DNA of 64,000 nt. Source: Pseudoduganella flava. Its GTDB lineage: Bacteria; Pseudomonadota; Gammaproteobacteria; Burkholderiales; Burkholderiaceae_D. The stretch covers positions 208,270-272,269 of the forward strand of contig NZ_VLKW01000002.1 in NCBI RefSeq assembly GCF_007830495.1. Direction: 5' to 3'. A program made the translations under genes and the position numbers. Positions 62,601 through 64,000 of this stretch are shown here, one piece after another; positions within the stretch are counted from its first letter, which is position 1, and every line of letters starts with the position of its first letter. The notes below the pieces were generated by a model that was given only the letters and a program-made list of their open reading frames with translations, was not told where the DNA came from and made no database searches.

Positions 62601-62705
62601 GGCGCACAGCGTGCCCACGCCGACGGCGAGCGGCAACAGCCGGGCGGCGCGGCGGTTCGACGGCTGCGATGCGGAAGGCGGCGGCGATGTCTGCATGCCC
62701 GCCAT
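59700..62705 (-). CDS. CHASE-PAS hybrid histidine kinase with two receivers
   Basis: A 1001-residue membrane kinase. Helix about 20-42, periplasmic CHASE domain about 65-290 (LPQVDEFRTYVGTLRLRQFYP, IQGIGVSLLERPPG, ALGFDMFAEPVRHEAM), second helix about 300-325, PAS about 345-460, HisKA (KLTGGVAHDFNNVLQIIYGN), HATPase (NLAINARDAMDGNGKLT, GTGLGLSMAYGFVRQTGGHI), then two receivers (ETILLVEDDAPVRETV and RVLVVEDNDDLRDLTC). CHASE domains bind small extracellular ligands such as cytokinin-like or other compounds. Its 94-bp neighbour on the same strand is a LuxR-type response regulator, a possible partner. Confidence 0.92.
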   Translation of the reverse strand: MAGMQTSPPPSASQPSNRRAARLLPLAVGVGTLCAGLIATALVWNSLRTSHDRQVHAEFDYRVRDLALRVVRRIATFEQVLRGAQAYVVASPLLPQVDEFRTYVGTLRLRQFYPGIQGIGVSLLERPPGARPDGAKSAVVMIEPLDAMNRRALGFDMFAEPVRHEAMARARDMGTAALSGQVRLVQEGSGPGQPGFLMYLPLYRGTPGDTATRREALYGWTYGAFRMLDFMRGLNGERESDLHVTIYDAAAAPENCMYGCDYRDGAARLDTQQTLRIAGRHWILRVRSNPVFEERLASQQAAWAGVSGIIVSVLSATLVWLLAQGRDRARLLARRMTEDLQRSYERLGLERTRLASILENAHDAFVAVDAAGRITYWNAQAARTFGWPASEAQGRSLRALLFHGEQPELDRLLTLDPAAFDSGHGDRLELQATCRAGDHIPVELSCSLVERGGERELHGFLRDLSAEKAAAARETVRQADLHQAQRALHRAQKLEAVGKLTGGVAHDFNNVLQIIYGNVQAACAAPHSPETPRRLENALAAVDRGAKLSGQLLAFARRQPLAPVVINLARVLRNVDELLRRALGDGVELATIVEAGLWNTLVDPNQLENVILNLAINARDAMDGNGKLTIELSNCVLDDVYAASVPEAIAGDYVLLAVSDTGAGMPPDVQERVFEPFFTTKPEGEGTGLGLSMAYGFVRQTGGHIRVYSEVGVGTTMRLYFPRTGVPEAQQAAEPTQDVAGGRETILLVEDDAPVRETVAGMLRTLQYTVIEAGGTDAALQALRGGAAVDLLFTDVVMPGSLPATELARVARHLRPGIAVLFTSGYTQDAIVHGGRLDPGVQLLSKPYRRDELARKVRAVLDERSALPPADGAPPMLHTLRVLVVEDNDDLRDLTCEMVMALGYQATGVGSAEAALTALEAGGYHAVFTDVQLPGMNGLELAHRLADDPHLSVAVVTGRALGDELPPGVRLLYKPYRIDAVEEILAQIQLARQDDGDPDPD

Positions 62706-62799
62706 CGTACTACCGGGGCCGGCTCGTCAGCGCTCTTTTCGTTGTTGAATTGTTACTGCCAGCCATTGTTGCTGGGAGTACAGGCTTAGGAGCGGCGCC

Positions 62800-63438
62800 T
62801 CACGGCTCGAGAATGCCGCGCCGGATCGCGATCGTGACGGCATGGGTGCGGTCCCGCGCGCCCAGCTTGCCCAGCACGGTGCTCATGTGCGCCTTCACGG
62901 TTTCCTCGGCGATGCCGAGGGCCTGGGCGACGCGCTTGTTCGAATTGCCGTCGGCGACCAGGCTCAGCACTTCCGTCTCGCGGGCGGACAGCGCATCGGC
63001 ATCGATGTGCGCCGCCAGTTCGATGGCGATCTCGGGCGGGATGTGGCGCTGGCCCGCATGCACGCGGGCAATCGCATCGGCCAGTTCCGTGCGCAGCATG
63101 CTTTTCAGCAGATAGCCCATCGCGCCGGCCTTCAGCGCGCGCAGCACCTGCACGTCGCCCTTGTAGGTCGTCAGCACGATGATGCGGGCCTGCGGCGCGA
63201 TCTCGCGGATCGCCACGATCGCATCGAGCCCGTTCATGACGGGCATCTGCAGGTCCATCAAGGTGACGTCCGGCCGGTGCCGCACGTACTGTTCCAGCGC
63301 GCTGCGGCCGTCCCCGGCCTCGGCCACGAGTTCGAAGCGGTCGCCGATCGACAGCACGGCGGCGATCCCCTCGCGCAGCAGCGGGTGGTCGTCCACCACC
63401 ATCACGCGCACCGGCGCGCCGCTGGCTAAGTCCCGCAC
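62800..63438 (-). CDS. NarL/LuxR-type response regulator
   Basis: A 212-residue regulator, GTG start at 63438 with GGGAAG upstream (ATG candidates inside the receiver would truncate it). Receiver: VRVMVVDDHPLLREGIAAV, phospho-Asp in VTLMDLQMPVMNGLD, Lys in GYLLKSMLR; output: LSARETEVLSLVADGNSNKRVAQAL and ETVKAHMSTVLGKLGARDRTHAV, the LuxR-type HTH. The gene lies just upstream of the CHASE kinase in the same direction and may be its DNA-binding partner. Confidence 0.93.
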   Translation of the reverse strand: MRDLASGAPVRVMVVDDHPLLREGIAAVLSIGDRFELVAEAGDGRSALEQYVRHRPDVTLMDLQMPVMNGLDAIVAIREIAPQARIIVLTTYKGDVQVLRALKAGAMGYLLKSMLRTELADAIARVHAGQRHIPPEIAIELAAHIDADALSARETEVLSLVADGNSNKRVAQALGIAEETVKAHMSTVLGKLGARDRTHAVTIAIRRGILEP

Positions 63439-63639
63439 GATGTGCTTCCCATGATGTGCTCCCGCTGTGATGGCGCCTGCCGCGCCGATGCCGCATCTTA
63501 CACGCGCGCCGCCGGCGCGGGCAGGGCGCCGGGCGCCGTTGCCCCTTTCGGGGGAGCGCGGTGGCAGCACATCGGGGCACCTTGCGCGGCCACGATGTGG
63601 GATGGGCCGCGGCCACATCCACGCGTACGCTCTCGCGGC

Positions 63640-64000
63640 ATGGACATCATCGATTCCGGCGGCATCGTCTTCGGCCGCCACACCTTCGACCCGGCCCGCT
63701 GCGAGCTGCACACGGCCGGCCGCGCCGCCGTGCCGCTGGGGCAGCGCGCCGGCCGCCTGCTCGACGCGCTGATCGGCGCGCACGGGCGGGTGCTGTCGCG
63801 CGACGACCTGCTGCGCTCCGTCTGGCCGGGCCAGGACGTCCCCGACGGCAACCTGCGCGTGCAGATCGCCGCGCTGCGCCGCGCGCTGGCCGAGGACCGG
63901 GAATTGATCGGCACCGTGGCTGGCCGCGGCTACCTGTTTGCCGGCCACGCCGAGCGGCGTGCCGGTGCGCGGCCGGCGCTGCCCGCACCCGTCCCCTGCA
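63640..64000 (+). CDS. Winged-helix transcriptional regulator, N-terminal part (cut by window end)
   Basis: First 120 residues of a regulator with an OmpR/CadC-type winged helix (about 10-105: FDPARCELHTAGRAAVPLGQ, LLDALIGAHGRVLSRDDLLR, VWPGQDVPDGNLRVQIAALR, GTVAGRGYLF). The sequence after it is Ala/Pro-rich. No receiver domain precedes the HTH, so the output module comes first, as in large ATPase or TPR-type signalling regulators. The intergenic 201 bp before it holds a GC-rich hairpin (CCCCTTTCGGGGG at 63541) and no clear operator. Confidence 0.8.
   Translation, partial: MDIIDSGGIVFGRHTFDPARCELHTAGRAAVPLGQRAGRLLDALIGAHGRVLSRDDLLRSVWPGQDVPDGNLRVQIAALRRALAEDRELIGTVAGRGYLFAGHAERRAGARPALPAPVPC

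Noticed and set aside
63541..63553. GC-rich hairpin CCCCTTTCGGGGG as terminator
   Set aside because: No T-run follows on either strand and it lies in the divergent gap between two genes.

Overview
The window is a GC-rich chromosomal segment with almost no intergenic space. It looks like an Oxalobacteraceae-type betaproteobacterium (Massilia/Duganella/Telluria-like). That placement is an inference from four things: many large TonB-dependent receptors of the Xanthomonas/Caulobacter type, a BCAM0308-family protein, many hybrid kinases and diguanylate cyclases, and intergenic repeats built on a GGGACTGTCCC core. I saw no rRNA, tRNA, CRISPR array or insertion sequence.

Layout. (1) 1-8289: a carbohydrate-utilisation locus. 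A lacI-MFS pair runs leftward. A TonB receptor, a BNR-propeller lipoprotein, a GH105-like unsaturated glucuronyl hydrolase and a DUF2264 protein run rightward with overlapping or touching ends. Two 20-bp operators that are exact reverse complements of each other sit in the divergent gap. (2) 8290-15461: ilvE, a cupin protein, a repeat-rich 550-bp gap with operator-like palindromes and a sigma70-like promoter, a second sugar-type TonB receptor and a divergent pectinesterase. (3) 15578-31624: mostly housekeeping and signalling genes. These include a pseudo-metallopeptidase/ATP-grasp fusion, a PLP decarboxylase, LysE, DUF488, an RsbQ-like hydrolase paired with a PAS hybrid kinase, HDOD, RidA, LysR, a diguanylate cyclase, an M28 peptidase, GNAT and DNA polymerase II. 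(4) 31644-40456: a leftward five-gene run of TonB receptor, CruF-like carotenoid hydratase, Lcp/MpaB-like oxygenase, 7TMR-DISM hybrid kinase and REC-GGDEF. Three of its four junctions overlap by 4 bp or are only 3 bp apart. It looks like an undescribed isoprenoid or apocarotenoid uptake, cleavage and sensing unit. (5) 40634-45150: four 11-bp direct repeats resembling a double Pho box, followed by a TonB receptor and a PHP-type CehA/McbA metallohydrolase. This predicts a phosphate-starvation scavenging operon. (6) 45158-51832: SGNH hydrolase, truncated hemoglobin, a decayed Rhs gene with an AT-richer C-terminal tip and a beta-helix protein, a MATE pump, and a lower-GC orphan PD-(D/E)XK protein that may be a defence gene. 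(7) 51989-64000: a GAF-PAS kinase; a PRPP synthetase paralogue, BCAM0308, alpha/beta hydrolase, AMP nucleosidase, FabI and MaoC run that recalls the Burkholderia low-oxygen-activated locus; a CHASE hybrid kinase; a LuxR-type response regulator; and a winged-helix regulator cut by the window end.

The strongest leads are regions 4 and 5, then the RsbQ/PAS pair, the dead-protease/ATP-grasp fusion, the Rhs tip and the orphan nuclease. Family names come from motif recognition by eye. No database search was run.
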